Positions 55,588 to 64,000 of a stretch of DNA of 64,000 nt are shown here, in pieces (the stretch's first letter is position 1; each line of letters opens with the position of its first letter). The stretch spans positions 186,001-250,000 of the forward strand of contig NZ_CAJXYQ010000005.1 of assembly GCF_913063105.1 (NCBI RefSeq). Reading direction: 5' to 3'. Origin of the DNA: an uncultured Draconibacterium sp. GTDB lineage: Bacteria > Bacteroidota > Bacteroidia > Bacteroidales > Prolixibacteraceae. The notes under the pieces were generated by a model. It did not search any database, was not told the origin of the DNA, and worked only from the letters and a program-made list of their open reading frames with translations. Made by a program: the position numbers and the translations under genes.

Positions 55588-56880
55588 TTATTCAGCAATT
55601 ATCAGGTAATAATTTTTCTTTCCTTTTTGCGCAAGAATGTATTTATTGCCAATCAGGAAATCGTTGTTAACGATTAGGTCAGGATTATTTATTTTTTCTT
55701 TGTTAATGCTTAGTCCGTTTCCTTTAATGGTTCGGCGCAATTCTCCTTTTGATGGGAATACTGCTGTTTTTTCAGCCAGTAAATCAATAACGTTGATACC
55801 TGCTGCCAGTTCTTCTTTTGCCACATTAAACTGGGGAACGCCTTCAAAAACAGCCAGGAAGGTGCTTTCGTTTAGTTTGCGTAGCTGCTCGGCGGTTCCT
55901 TTGCCAAACAGTATTTGCGAAGCTTCAACTGCCATTTCGTATTCTTCGCGCGAGTGTACCATTACAGTAACCTCTTCGGCAAGTTTTTTCTGTAAACTTC
56001 TGGCGTGAGGTGCTTCCTGGTGTGCCGCTATCAAAGCATCAATTTCTTCTTTTGGCAGCATGGTAAATATTTTGATGTAACGCTCGGCATCTTCATCTGA
56101 AGTGTTTAACCAAAACTGAAAGAAAGCATAAGGCGATGTGCGTTCCGGATCGAGCCAAACGTTGCCCGATTCTGTTTTGCCGAATTTGGTACCATCGGCT
56201 TTGGTAATTAGCGGGCAGGTTAATGCAAAAGCTTCTCCTCCGTCCATACGCCGAATTAACTCGGTACCGGTAGTAATATTTCCCCACTGATCGGAGCCAC
56301 CCATTTGCAGGCGGCAGTTATTGTTTTTAAACAAGTGATAAAAGTCGTAACCCTGAACCAGCTGGTAAGTAAATTCGGTAAACGACATTCCTGATTTCGA
56401 CTCTTCGCCCAGGCGTTTTTTCACCGAATCTTTCGCCATCATGTAGTTTACGGTAATACGTTTACCCACATCGCGAATAAAATCGAGGAATGAAAACTCT
56501 TTCATCCAGTCGTAATTGTTTACCAGTAGCGCCACGTTATCAACATTGCTCTCAAAATCAAGAAATTTGGCCAGCTGAGCTTTTATACATTCCTGGTTAT
56601 GTCGAAGTGTTGGTTCATCCAAAAGGTTACGCTCCTGCGATTTGCCTGATGGGTCGCCAATCATTCCGGTGGCACCACCAATTAAGGCAATGGGCTGATG
56701 CCCTGCTGATTGTAGGTGTTTTAGCATCATTACTCCAACCAGGTGTCCAATGTGCAACGAATCGGCTGTTGGGTCAATGCCAACATAGGCTGCTGTTAAT
56801 TCTTTTTCAAGTTGTTCTTCAGTTCCCGGCATAATATCGTGCAACATGCCTCTCCATTTCAGCTCTTGTACAAAACTCAT
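55588..56880 (-). CDS. tyrS: Tyrosyl-tRNA synthetase
   Basis: 430 residues from ATG 56880 (frame open to 56916). Class I synthetase: HIGH at 43-46 (LHIGHLVG), [10 protein letters not shown], the tyrosine-binding GSDQWGNI and a KMSKS variant KFGKT (232-236). The C-terminal S4-like RNA-binding domain ends the protein. Standard length for bacterial TyrS. Confidence 0.97.
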   Translation of the reverse strand: MSFVQELKWRGMLHDIMPGTEEQLEKELTAAYVGIDPTADSLHIGHLVGVMMLKHLQSAGHQPIALIGGATGMIGDPSGKSQERNLLDEPTLRHNQECIKAQLAKFLDFESNVDNVALLVNNYDWMKEFSFLDFIRDVGKRITVNYMMAKDSVKKRLGEESKSGMSFTEFTYQLVQGYDFYHLFKNNNCRLQMGGSDQWGNITTGTELIRRMDGGEAFALTCPLITKADGTKFGKTESGNVWLDPERTSPYAFFQFWLNTSDEDAERYIKIFTMLPKEEIDALIAAHQEAPHARSLQKKLAEEVTVMVHSREEYEMAVEASQILFGKGTAEQLRKLNESTFLAVFEGVPQFNVAKEELAAGINVIDLLAEKTAVFPSKGELRRTIKGNGLSINKEKINNPDLIVNNDFLIGNKYILAQKGKKNYYLIIAE

Positions 56881-56936
56881 CTGTATAAAATTTATTTCTG
56901 ATCGTGAATGAATCAATCGTTTTTAAAAAATCTGCG

Positions 56937-56944
56937 CAAATATA
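56937..56944 (-). promoter_or_regulatory. -7 box upstream of tyrS
   Basis: TATATTTG on the minus strand matches TAnnTTTG exactly. No clear TTTG 19-21 bases upstream, so support is partial. Predicted transcription start about 50 bases before ATG 56880. Confidence 0.35.
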
Positions 56945-57110
56945 TAAAATGCTTAGGGTTATCCCTTGGCTTTCTGTTCAAAATGAAAACTTACAAAGTA
57001 AATTAACGATTTACCAGGCACCTTTTTCTTTGGGCCATGGTTTCTGGTCTTTAAACTTTTAAAAAATAATTGTAACATTTGCCTACCTTGCCGAGTCAGA
57101 TGGTTTAATT

Positions 57111-57692
57111 ATGAATGATGCGCAACTGGTTCAGCAGGTTTTAAACGGAAATAGCCATGCATTCAGGTTTTTGGTTTCGAAACACCAACGGCTTGTAATG
57201 CACGTAGTTGGACGCGTTATTCAGCAGGAAGATGAGTTGGAAGACATTTGTCAGGAGGTTTTTATTAAGGTATTTAAACAATTAAAACGCTTCAGGGGTG
57301 ATGCCAAACTGTCGACCTGGATTGCCACTATTGCCTACAATACGGCAATTACGCACTACCGGAGACTAAAACGAAGAGGAGAGTTGTCGTACAGCGAAGA
57401 ACCCAAGCTTATTCTTTCCGAAAAGGATCCGGGGTTGAACCAGAAACGCATTGAGCAGGAAGAAGCAAAAAAATATCTCTTGCAACTAATTGAGACCTTG
57501 CCGGTGAACTACCGAACGGTTATTACCCTGTTTCATCTGGAAGAGTTCTCGTACAAAGAGATTGAAGAAATTACCGGAATGCCCGAAGGTACCATAAAAA
57601 GTTACCTGAGTAGGGCGCGTAAATTATTAAAAGGCAAGATTGAAAAAGTTGCCCGTTTGGAACAAACTAATATATTTGTTGACTATGTATAA
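57111..57692 (+). CDS. ECF-type RNA polymerase sigma factor
   Basis: 193 residues. Region 2 (FRFLVSKHQRLVMHVVGRV in part, EDICQEVFIKVFKQL) and region 4 (VITLFHLEEFSYKEIEEITG in part, GTIKSYLSRARKLLK) are complete and there is no extra domain, so this is a classic extracytoplasmic-function sigma factor. An imperfect -7 box AACATTTG lies at 57074-57081. It overlaps the next gene by 8 bases, the usual arrangement for a sigma/anti-sigma pair. Confidence 0.92.
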   Translation: MNDAQLVQQVLNGNSHAFRFLVSKHQRLVMHVVGRVIQQEDELEDICQEVFIKVFKQLKRFRGDAKLSTWIATIAYNTAITHYRRLKRRGELSYSEEPKLILSEKDPGLNQKRIEQEEAKKYLLQLIETLPVNYRTVITLFHLEEFSYKEIEEITGMPEGTIKSYLSRARKLLKGKIEKVARLEQTNIFVDYV

Positions 57693-58041
57693 CGACGATC
57701 GGAATTTTAATACAGACAAATTATTTAAAGAGGCTGTAACCTTGGAGCCGGAATTCAAACTGTCGGAGAATTTTACCGATGCTCTTGTTAAAAAAGTGGA
57801 GCGGCGTTTTGCATGGCAACAATACCTGAAGGAATTTGCTATTTACCTGGCAGTTATACTTGGGATTATGGTTGTTGCTGCGGTTTTGGCCTTTGTTTGG
57901 TACGATGTTACGGTATCGGGTTGGTTGACTTTCCTTTCTGCAAATGCGTCGTTGGTGGTGGGTGTAACCCTTTTGGTGGTTTTTGTACTGTTTGCAGACC
58001 GTGTACTTTTAAGGTATTTTATGTACAGGGTATCTTCATAA
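57685..58041 (+). CDS. Small membrane protein coupled to the ECF sigma factor
   Basis: 118 residues from ATG 57685, which overlaps the sigma stop by 8 bases. The first 55 residues are soluble and charged (LFKEAVTLEPEFKLSENFTD), followed by two membrane segments (about 60-80 and 88-108). By position it should be the anti-sigma factor, but no zinc-binding HxxxCxxC motif is present, so the mode of inhibition, if any, would differ from the common ZAS type. Confidence 0.75.
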   Translation: MYNDDRNFNTDKLFKEAVTLEPEFKLSENFTDALVKKVERRFAWQQYLKEFAIYLAVILGIMVVAAVLAFVWYDVTVSGWLTFLSANASLVVGVTLLVVFVLFADRVLLRYFMYRVSS

Positions 58042-58073
58042 CAATACCTTCATTTTAAACAAGAATAGTGCTT

Positions 58074-58105
58074 CGGAAACGGATTGTTTTTTTCCGCCTT
58101 TTTAC
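58074..58105 (+). terminator. Weak terminator after the sigma operon
   Basis: CGGAAA (58074-58079) pairs with TTTCCG (58091-58096), followed by CCTTTTTAC. The stem is short, so support is modest. Confidence 0.35.
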
Positions 58106-58203
58106 GAAGAGTTAAACCCATAAATCACCAGGATTCACAAAGTGAGGAGGATGTATTAAAGCATTCAAGCAATGGTCAATTCAGCCTTTATTCTCTCAAT
58201 TCC

Positions 58204-59139
58204 TTACTTCTTCTTCCGCAGATAAATTACCTGGCCCGGGCGAGGTTGCTGCCCCTTTTTCAACCCGTTGCGACGATACAGTGGTTTTAACTTTATCCCG
58301 TACAATTGCGAGATGTAATGCATGGTTTCGCCTTCCTGCACACGGTGTGTGAGTTTATTCTTTTGGGTTTTATTCTTTTTTGGTTTTATATATACTACTT
58401 CATTGGGTACCGGACGATAGCCCGGCCGCTGATCGTTAAATTTATACAACTCCCAATCCTTCAGGCCAAGTTCCTGCGCCAGTATTTCGTAGGTGTCTCC
58501 TTTTTGGGCAACTACTGCTTTTACCCGGTTAAATTTGGTCACCTCGTGCGAATTAAACGGAGTAATCGTTAGTTTGCCCGAGGTGTCGGTATCCAGAACA
58601 TTATGAGCTGTTTGCACTTCAATCTGGTTAAAGGTCATTTTTTTATCGAGGCGGTACAGCTTGTTTTCCTCAATAATCCGAATTAAACGTTTGTCATAAT
58701 CGTGGGCTGTGGCGTAACCTGCTTTTTTTAAACCTTTTGCCCAGCCTTTGTAGTCGGTGTGTTTTAACTGAAAAAGCGATGCATAGCGTTGGTTTTGCAT
58801 CAGAAAGTTAGTGTGGTCAATATATGAATCTTCTACCGTTCGGTAGCTTCTGAAACATTCATTTTTCCTATCGTCATCGTAATAAACCTTCTTTCCTTTC
58901 CAGCTTTTTTTACACTTAATACCAAAGTGGTTGTTCGATTTTAGCGAGAGTTCACTGTTCCCGTTTCCCGACTCCAGGCAGCCTTGCGCCATGGTTATGC
59001 TAGCTGGTATACCGCTGCGGTTCATTTCTTCAATGGCCAACAGTTGCCATTTTCTGATGTATTCTTCGCGTGTAATTCGTTGCGAAAAAACATTAATAAC
59101 AAGTAGTGTAAGTAGTAGGGTGGAAAATAGGTGTCTCAT
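58204..59139 (-). CDS. Glucosaminidase (GH73-like) with two LysM repeats
   Basis: 311 residues from ATG 59139; the frame extends to 59211 but the signal peptide (MRHLFSTLLLTLLVINVFSQ) starts here. Residues of about 25-170 are a mannosyl-glycoprotein endo-beta-N-acetylglucosaminidase domain (ASITMAQGCLESGNGNSEL with catalytic Glu; NNHFGIKC). Two LysM repeats follow (about 207-255 and 265-310) that bind peptidoglycan. It likely trims cell-wall glycan in the periplasm. A perfect -7 box TATTTTTG lies upstream at 59166-59173 on the minus strand. Confidence 0.9.
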   Translation of the reverse strand: MRHLFSTLLLTLLVINVFSQRITREEYIRKWQLLAIEEMNRSGIPASITMAQGCLESGNGNSELSLKSNNHFGIKCKKSWKGKKVYYDDDRKNECFRSYRTVEDSYIDHTNFLMQNQRYASLFQLKHTDYKGWAKGLKKAGYATAHDYDKRLIRIIEENKLYRLDKKMTFNQIEVQTAHNVLDTDTSGKLTITPFNSHEVTKFNRVKAVVAQKGDTYEILAQELGLKDWELYKFNDQRPGYRPVPNEVVYIKPKKNKTQKNKLTHRVQEGETMHYISQLYGIKLKPLYRRNGLKKGQQPRPGQVIYLRKKK

Positions 59140-59364
59140 GTTTCTGTTACAAAGTTTGCTGCTGCCAAAAATAAAATACCCGTTGGTATTTACCCATGAA
59201 AAACAGAGCAATTTATAAACAATGAAACGTGAGTAAGCCTGGTTTATTGGATGGAATTTGAAAAGTTTATGGAATTGGTTGGTGAAAACCGGAAACGGTT
59301 TAAAAGAAAGAATACTTACCGAAATGAAAATTGAGCTGAAGGATAACCATTTAATATAAAATTG

Positions 59365-59372
59365 TACATTTG
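59365..59372 (+). promoter_or_regulatory. -7 box upstream of cytidine deaminase
   Basis: TACATTTG is an exact TAnnTTTG match, 17 bases before the ATG at 59389. No clear -33 TTTG at the expected spacing. Confidence 0.45.
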
Positions 59373-59388
59373 AGAAAAATACCTTTTT

Positions 59389-59871
59389 ATGCGAAGAAAG
59401 GAACTGCGAATAATGGTTTGCGAATACGATGCGGTTGTGGAACTGCCCGATGCTGATCAGAAGTTACTGCTGGCAGCCCGCGAGGCTTGCAAAAATGCCT
59501 ATGCCCCGTATTCAAAATTTCAGGTGGGTGCTGCCCTTTTACTTGAAAATGGTGAAATGATTTTAGGAAGCAACCAGGAAAATGCCGATTTTACCGACGG
59601 GCTGTGTGCCGAACGTGTGGCCATGTTTTATGCCAACTCTACTTATCCTGATGTGGCCGTTAAAGCCATTGCCGTAACGGCAAAAAATGCACACGGAATT
59701 GTAGAGCACCCGGCGCAACCCTGTGGCTCGTGCAGGCAGGGGTTAGTTGAAACTGAATCGCGGTACAATGCACACATGCGCATAATTCTTGATGGTCGTA
59801 AGCGAATCCAGGTTTTTGAAGGCGCCGATAATTTACTGCCATTTGCTTTTAAACCTAAGGATTTGGAATAG
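59389..59871 (+). CDS. cdd: Cytidine deaminase
   Basis: 160 residues. Zinc site C73 and catalytic E75 in LCAERVA, with C112 and C115 in PCGSCRQ; substrate loop AYAPYSKFQVGAALL near residue 38. Converts cytidine and deoxycytidine to the uracil forms for pyrimidine salvage. ATG 59413 is an alternative start. Single-gene unit. Confidence 0.93.
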   Translation: MRRKELRIMVCEYDAVVELPDADQKLLLAAREACKNAYAPYSKFQVGAALLLENGEMILGSNQENADFTDGLCAERVAMFYANSTYPDVAVKAIAVTAKNAHGIVEHPAQPCGSCRQGLVETESRYNAHMRIILDGRKRIQVFEGADNLLPFAFKPKDLE

Positions 59872-60042
59872 AGAGTTTCAAGAAAAAGAAAAAAGGCAAA
59901 AGTGTAGAATAACTGTAATTTAGGAGTAATGCGAGTGGGCAGATACAAATTTTTATTTTACCTGAAATAAAGCATTGTAGCATTAAAGCATTAAAATCCC
60001 TGAATCATCTCCACAATCACTCATCCCATCAGCCCTCTCAGT

Positions 60043-60750
60043 TCAAACCTCCACAGGACTAAATTTCCCGGCTTTAAACAGTTTCATAAATTCATCCCAA
60101 ACCGGGTCTTTTGGAGGATTGGCAACAATGGTTAATGGTGTTTTTCGCACCGGGTGAATCAGCTCAACCTGTCGTGCGTGTAAATGAATCCCTTTGTCTT
60201 TATTCGATCGTGGGGCTCCATATTTTAAATCGCCCTTAATGTGCAAATTTAATTGGCGTAGCTGTACCCTGATCTGGTGATGACGGCCGGTATGAATTTC
60301 AATTTCCAGAAGGTGATAACGCTCGATACTGGCAACATGGCGGTAGGTAAGGCTGGCAAATTTAGCATCAGAACGAGGCTCGGTGTAGGCATAACTCCGG
60401 TTTTTCTCCTGGTCTTTGCGCAGGTAATGCTCCAGCGTGTCGGTGTATTTGGGTGGACGTTTGTCAACCACAGCCCAATACACTTTTCGCATGCCATTTT
60501 TGGTTTGAAAAAGCTTATTGAGCCGTGGCAGTACTTTGCTTGTTTTTGCCAGTATCAGAATTCCGCTTGTTGGCCGGTCGAGGCGGTGTGGCAGGCCCAG
60601 GTACACGTTTCCCGGTTTGTTGTATTTCACCTTCAGAAACTTTTTTATCTTGTCCATAACCGTTTCGTCGCCGGTTTTATCGCCCTGCACCACATCGCCG
60701 CATGCCTTGTTAATTGCAATAATATGGTTGTCTTCGTAAATTACGTCCAT
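60043..60750 (-). CDS. RluA-family pseudouridine synthase
   Basis: 235 residues. The catalytic motif HRLDRPTSGILILAKT carries the active Asp, and RTGRHHQIRVQL-type sequence (HTGRHHQIRVQLRQL) follows. No S4 domain, as in the short RluA/TruC-like members. Modifies uridines in rRNA or tRNA; the target site is not predictable. The REP-like element lies just upstream of its start. Confidence 0.92.
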   Translation of the reverse strand: MDVIYEDNHIIAINKACGDVVQGDKTGDETVMDKIKKFLKVKYNKPGNVYLGLPHRLDRPTSGILILAKTSKVLPRLNKLFQTKNGMRKVYWAVVDKRPPKYTDTLEHYLRKDQEKNRSYAYTEPRSDAKFASLTYRHVASIERYHLLEIEIHTGRHHQIRVQLRQLNLHIKGDLKYGAPRSNKDKGIHLHARQVELIHPVRKTPLTIVANPPKDPVWDEFMKLFKAGKFSPVEV

Positions 60751-60763
60751 TCTCGTTGCTTAT

Positions 60764-60875
60764 TGTCATTTCAATCATCCCGAAACTTCGGGAGAGGAGA
60801 AATCTGCTTCTAATTTAAAAATTTAGCTCCGCTGATTTTCAATTCTCCTTTATTCTTCCTTCAAAAAAAATGACA
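60764..60875. repeat. REP-like palindromic intergenic element, copy 2
   Basis: Outer arms TGTCATTT and AAATGACA are perfect inverted repeats 96 bases apart. Inside is a 6-bp hairpin CCCGAA/TTCGGG (60779-60792) and the shared core GGAGAAATCT. It relates to copy 1 at 30076-30152 and fills the gap between the pseudouridine synthase and panB genes. Confidence 0.6.
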
Positions 60876-60887
60876 GTAACATAAATC

Positions 60888-61703
60888 CTAATACTGTTCT
60901 TTATCGCTGGGGAAGTCCTGCGATTTCACATCGTTGATATAATTACCAACTGCGCCTTTAATTTCGGCTGCCAGATTATGGTAACGGCGTAAAAAGCGTG
61001 GCGAAAATTGTTGTGTAATCCCCAGCATATCATGAATTACCAAAACCTGTCCATCTACACCACCACCGGCACCAATTCCAATTACCGGAATTTTTAGCTC
61101 TTGGGCAACACGCTCGCCCAACGAGGCCGGAATTTTCTCCAATACAATGGCGTAACACCCTGCTTCTTCCAGCAATTTGGCATCGTTAATCAGTTTTTCC
61201 GCTTCAGCATCCTCTTTGGCACGCACGGTATAGGTTCCGAACTTATGGATGGATTGTGGCATTAGCCCCAGGTGCCCCATAACCGGAATTCCGGCAGATA
61301 GAATACGTTTTACCGATTCAATCACTTCCTCGCCCCCCTCCAGTTTTACCGAATCGGCAGCTGTTTCTTTCATAATGCGAATAGCCGAACTCAGGGCTTC
61401 GCGCGAGTTACCCTGGTAGGTTCCAAAAGGCAAATCAACAACAACCAGGGCACGGTTTACGGCACGAACCACAGAGGCACCATGGTAAATCATTTCGTTT
61501 AAAGTAATGGGCAGCGTGGTTTCATGCCCGGCCATTACGTTCGATGCCGAATCGCCAACCAGAATAACATCAATTCCGGCTTCATCAACCAGTTGGGCCA
61601 TACTGTAATCGTACGAGGTTAACATCGATATTTTTTCGCCACGCAATTTCATTTCCGATAAACGGTGCGTGGTAACTTTCCGAACTTCGCTATGTACTGA
61701 CAT
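60888..61703 (-). CDS. panB: 3-methyl-2-oxobutanoate hydroxymethyltransferase
   Basis: 271 residues from ATG 61703 (frame open to 61733; the promoter start near 61724 allows only this ATG). PanB hallmarks: [34 protein letters not shown] with the Mg2+-binding Asp, and [19 protein letters not shown] sequence. Transfers a hydroxymethyl group from methylene-THF to ketoisovalerate in pantothenate synthesis. Confidence 0.96.
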   Translation of the reverse strand: MSVHSEVRKVTTHRLSEMKLRGEKISMLTSYDYSMAQLVDEAGIDVILVGDSASNVMAGHETTLPITLNEMIYHGASVVRAVNRALVVVDLPFGTYQGNSREALSSAIRIMKETAADSVKLEGGEEVIESVKRILSAGIPVMGHLGLMPQSIHKFGTYTVRAKEDAEAEKLINDAKLLEEAGCYAIVLEKIPASLGERVAQELKIPVIGIGAGGGVDGQVLVIHDMLGITQQFSPRFLRRYHNLAAEIKGAVGNYINDVKSQDFPSDKEQY

Positions 61704-61730
61704 GTCTGTTATATAATTCTGTTTACACTG

Positions 61731-61762
61731 CAAAACTAACCAAACCTTTTATTTTGCACAAA
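61731..61762 (-). promoter_or_regulatory. Consensus Bacteroidota promoter of panB
   Basis: On the minus strand TTTG (61759-61762), 20 bases, TAGTTTTG (61731-61738): an exact match to the -33/-7 consensus at ideal spacing. Transcription would start near 61724, giving a leader of about 20 bases. Confidence 0.7.
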
Positions 61763-61873
61763 AGCAAGCCCTTTTTCGTAACATAGCTTTAGTTGCTTAA
61801 CTTTTATTAACCGGTTTATGCCCAAAGTTTTCAGTAGGTTTATTTTCTTTGTGGCTAATTTCAACGTCGGAAA

Positions 61874-63220
61874 ATGAGAAAACTAAATAACGTATACCCC
61901 GGAATTCTTCTGTTTCTGTTTAGTGTATTGGCTTTTGTTGGGGCCAATGCCCAGGATGATGCCATCAGTAACGAGGTGGTTTCGTTTAAAAAGAGCGAAT
62001 TAACTACCGGATTTCTATTGGGAATTAGTAAAGAAACCGAAGAATTGTTAAGCGACGAAAGCCGTTTTAACGAAGAACGTACCTTGTTAAATGGAAAGTT
62101 TAGGCTGGCAGGTAATTATTGGAACTTGCTGGATTACAAACAAGAACGGTTGAGCGTGAGTTTTGAAACAGGCCCCTTTGGTGGATACGGCGATTGGGTG
62201 GACAGTTCGAATGTGGAAAACATTGCTGCCGACCAGGATTTTTACGGACTCCGAACATCCGCCAATATAGATTACCTTTATCGTTACTACTACGATGCAA
62301 AAAGTTATACCGTTTTTGATATTAATGCCTGGGGCCGCTACGATGTTTTTAAACAAAACCTCGATGGCTCGAGTACCGAGTTGTTGGGCGTTGTAAGCCC
62401 GGTTGATGAAAGTACTACTAAAGATCGTTTCAGGTATGGATTAAGTGCCAAAGCCGGCTGGGGAACCGGGCGTTTAAGTCCAATGAACCACCTGATGACG
62501 GCTCATTACCTGCTCGAAAAATATTACCCCGGTCGTTTATTTTCTGATTACGAAATTGCACAATTTGCACAGGTAATAGCCAATATTAAACACCATCGCA
62601 ATTATAAAGAAGGACATAGTGCTGAAAAGGAAATGGCTGAAGTAGTTGATTTTATTCGAAGCACTTTTGTTCTGGCTTCTCCCGAATCGATGGCAGCCGA
62701 ATGGCAATACAGCGAGTTTGAGCCGCGGTACCAGGGAAGTCGATTTGAAATTGGGCCACAATTTGAATATTATAACCAGGAACCGGACTTCCTTTACGGA
62801 GGGTACATTCAATATGATAATGCCAAATATGTGAATGTAAAATGGAATAGAAATATTTCGGCAGGAATGGTTTACAACCGCTATACAAAAAAGGATATTG
62901 AGAATAACGATGGGATATTGAATAATGCCAATGTCAGCCGCGATTGGGCAACAGCCGAAATTAGTTTAGGCTGGAGCTATTATCCTAACCTGCGAACACA
63001 ATTCGATTTTGGAATGCGATACGTTCCGGGCATTGAGTTGAATAATTTTGATGATGTGGGTAGTCTGAGTCATAACCTTATTCCGTATTTAGGCTATTAT
63101 TCTCAACTCAGCGAAAAATCGAGAATAAAACTTGATTTTGCATGGCGCATTGCCGATGGTGAGCAGTTTGTGGTGCCGGGACCCGAGTTTTCGCTGTCGA
63201 TTTACCGCAGTAAGTATTAA
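61874..63220 (+). CDS. Hypothetical outer-membrane beta-barrel protein
   Basis: 448 residues with a signal peptide (cleavage GANAQ|DD). The rest alternates short aromatic-rich strands (YWNLLDYKQERLSVSFETG, DYLYRYYYD, DWATAEISLGWSYY) and ends with a C-terminal Tyr-rich strand (FSLSIYRSKY), the pattern of an outer-membrane barrel. A helical insert lies at about 210-265. No family recognised. Divergent from panB and upstream of dnaK. Confidence 0.7.
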   Translation: MRKLNNVYPGILLFLFSVLAFVGANAQDDAISNEVVSFKKSELTTGFLLGISKETEELLSDESRFNEERTLLNGKFRLAGNYWNLLDYKQERLSVSFETGPFGGYGDWVDSSNVENIAADQDFYGLRTSANIDYLYRYYYDAKSYTVFDINAWGRYDVFKQNLDGSSTELLGVVSPVDESTTKDRFRYGLSAKAGWGTGRLSPMNHLMTAHYLLEKYYPGRLFSDYEIAQFAQVIANIKHHRNYKEGHSAEKEMAEVVDFIRSTFVLASPESMAAEWQYSEFEPRYQGSRFEIGPQFEYYNQEPDFLYGGYIQYDNAKYVNVKWNRNISAGMVYNRYTKKDIENNDGILNNANVSRDWATAEISLGWSYYPNLRTQFDFGMRYVPGIELNNFDDVGSLSHNLIPYLGYYSQLSEKSRIKLDFAWRIADGEQFVVPGPEFSLSIYRSKY

Positions 63221-63352
63221 GAAAAATAATCTGCCTTACCTTGGCAGTGCCCCTTAACAAGTAAAAGCATTACAACGCTTCTACTAACCAACCCATCTGT
63301 TTAATCTAAAATCGGTAGTCTTTATTCAATATTCGTAAATCCACTGTCGTTT

Positions 63353-63403
63353 TGTCACCACTCCTGACACGATTTTTACCATCATTGAGCAATAGTGTGT
63401 CAG
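63353..63403 (+). promoter_or_regulatory. TGTCA inverted-repeat cluster upstream of dnaK
   Basis: TGTCA (63353-63357), TGACA (63365-63369) and GTGTCAG (63397-63403, inverted repeat of CTGACAC at 63364-63370) form a set of inverted arms about 95-145 bases before dnaK. No CIRCE element is present. A stress-control site is possible but unproven. Confidence 0.3.
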
Positions 63404-63470
63404 ATTTTACATTCATACGGCCGATTTTCTCATGGCACAATCATTGATTAATGGCAAGCGTAATTTTTAG

Positions 63471-64000
<530 letters not shown>

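Noticed and set aside
58042..58203. Possible small RNA or gene between the sigma operon and the glucosaminidase
   Set aside because: No open frame with a start signal and no stable fold beyond the weak hairpin at 58074-58096.
60277..60813. 178-residue plus-strand frame over the pseudouridine synthase gene
   Set aside because: Antisense to a gene with a clear catalytic motif; the frame also runs into the REP-like element.

Overview
This window comes from the chromosome of a Bacteroidota bacterium, most likely a marine or sediment member of the Bacteroidales/Marinilabiliales (Prolixibacteraceae-like). The evidence is SusC/SusD outer-membrane uptake proteins, several proteins ending in a type IX secretion (T9SS) sorting domain, lipoprotein-rich glycan enzymes, Bacteroidota-type promoters (TTTG / TAnnTTTG) and moderate-to-low G+C. 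No rRNA, tRNA, CRISPR array, insertion sequence or prophage was recognised.

Positions 1-2373 hold the 3' part of a large T9SS-secreted repeat protein, ended by a terminator. Positions 2653-8521 form a tight five-gene cytoplasmic operon: Fe-dependent alcohol dehydrogenase, DapA-family aldolase, PdxA2-like dehydrogenase, DUF1537 acid-sugar kinase and an SSS-family symporter. A LacI-type palindrome lies upstream. Positions 8557-42714 are a large pectin utilisation locus, all on the plus strand: a T9SS protein of unknown function, SusC/SusD, two tandem PL1 pectate lyases, a CE8 pectin methylesterase, a third PL1, a second SusC without SusD, DUF3826, a beta-helix/DUF6298-like protein, a DUF4038 (GH140-like) lipoprotein, a GH43-like lipoprotein, a probable GH143-GH142 fusion, a fourth PL1, a sialidase-fold lipoprotein, an esterase fused to a TIM barrel, GH105, DUF4861 and an alpha/beta-hydrolase. 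A strong terminator closes it at 42747-42782. A GH3 glycosidase follows on the minus strand.

From about 45.3 kb onward the content is housekeeping: DUF1801, PfkB kinase, deoxynucleoside kinase, an acyl-adenylate (auxin GH3-like) enzyme, CvpA, DUF3667, fmt, an O-antigen ligase/Wzz pair, tyrS, an ECF sigma factor with a small membrane protein, a glucosaminidase, cytidine deaminase, a pseudouridine synthase, panB, an outer-membrane beta-barrel candidate and the start of dnaK.

The main hypothesis links the two accessory regions. The fusion at 31113-34457 resembles the enzyme that removes L-arabinofuranose (GH142) and Dha, 3-deoxy-D-lyxo-2-heptulosaric acid (GH143), from side chain D of rhamnogalacturonan II. 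The 2653-8521 operon has what would be needed to burn Dha: aldolase cleavage of this C7 2-keto-3-deoxy diacid gives pyruvate plus D-threuronate; the alcohol dehydrogenase would reduce that to D-threonate; the DUF1537 kinase and PdxA2 would convert D-threonate via its 4-phosphate to DHAP and CO2. Carbon count and stereochemistry both fit, and the two dehydrogenase steps cancel in redox terms. This is inference from sequence and has not been tested.
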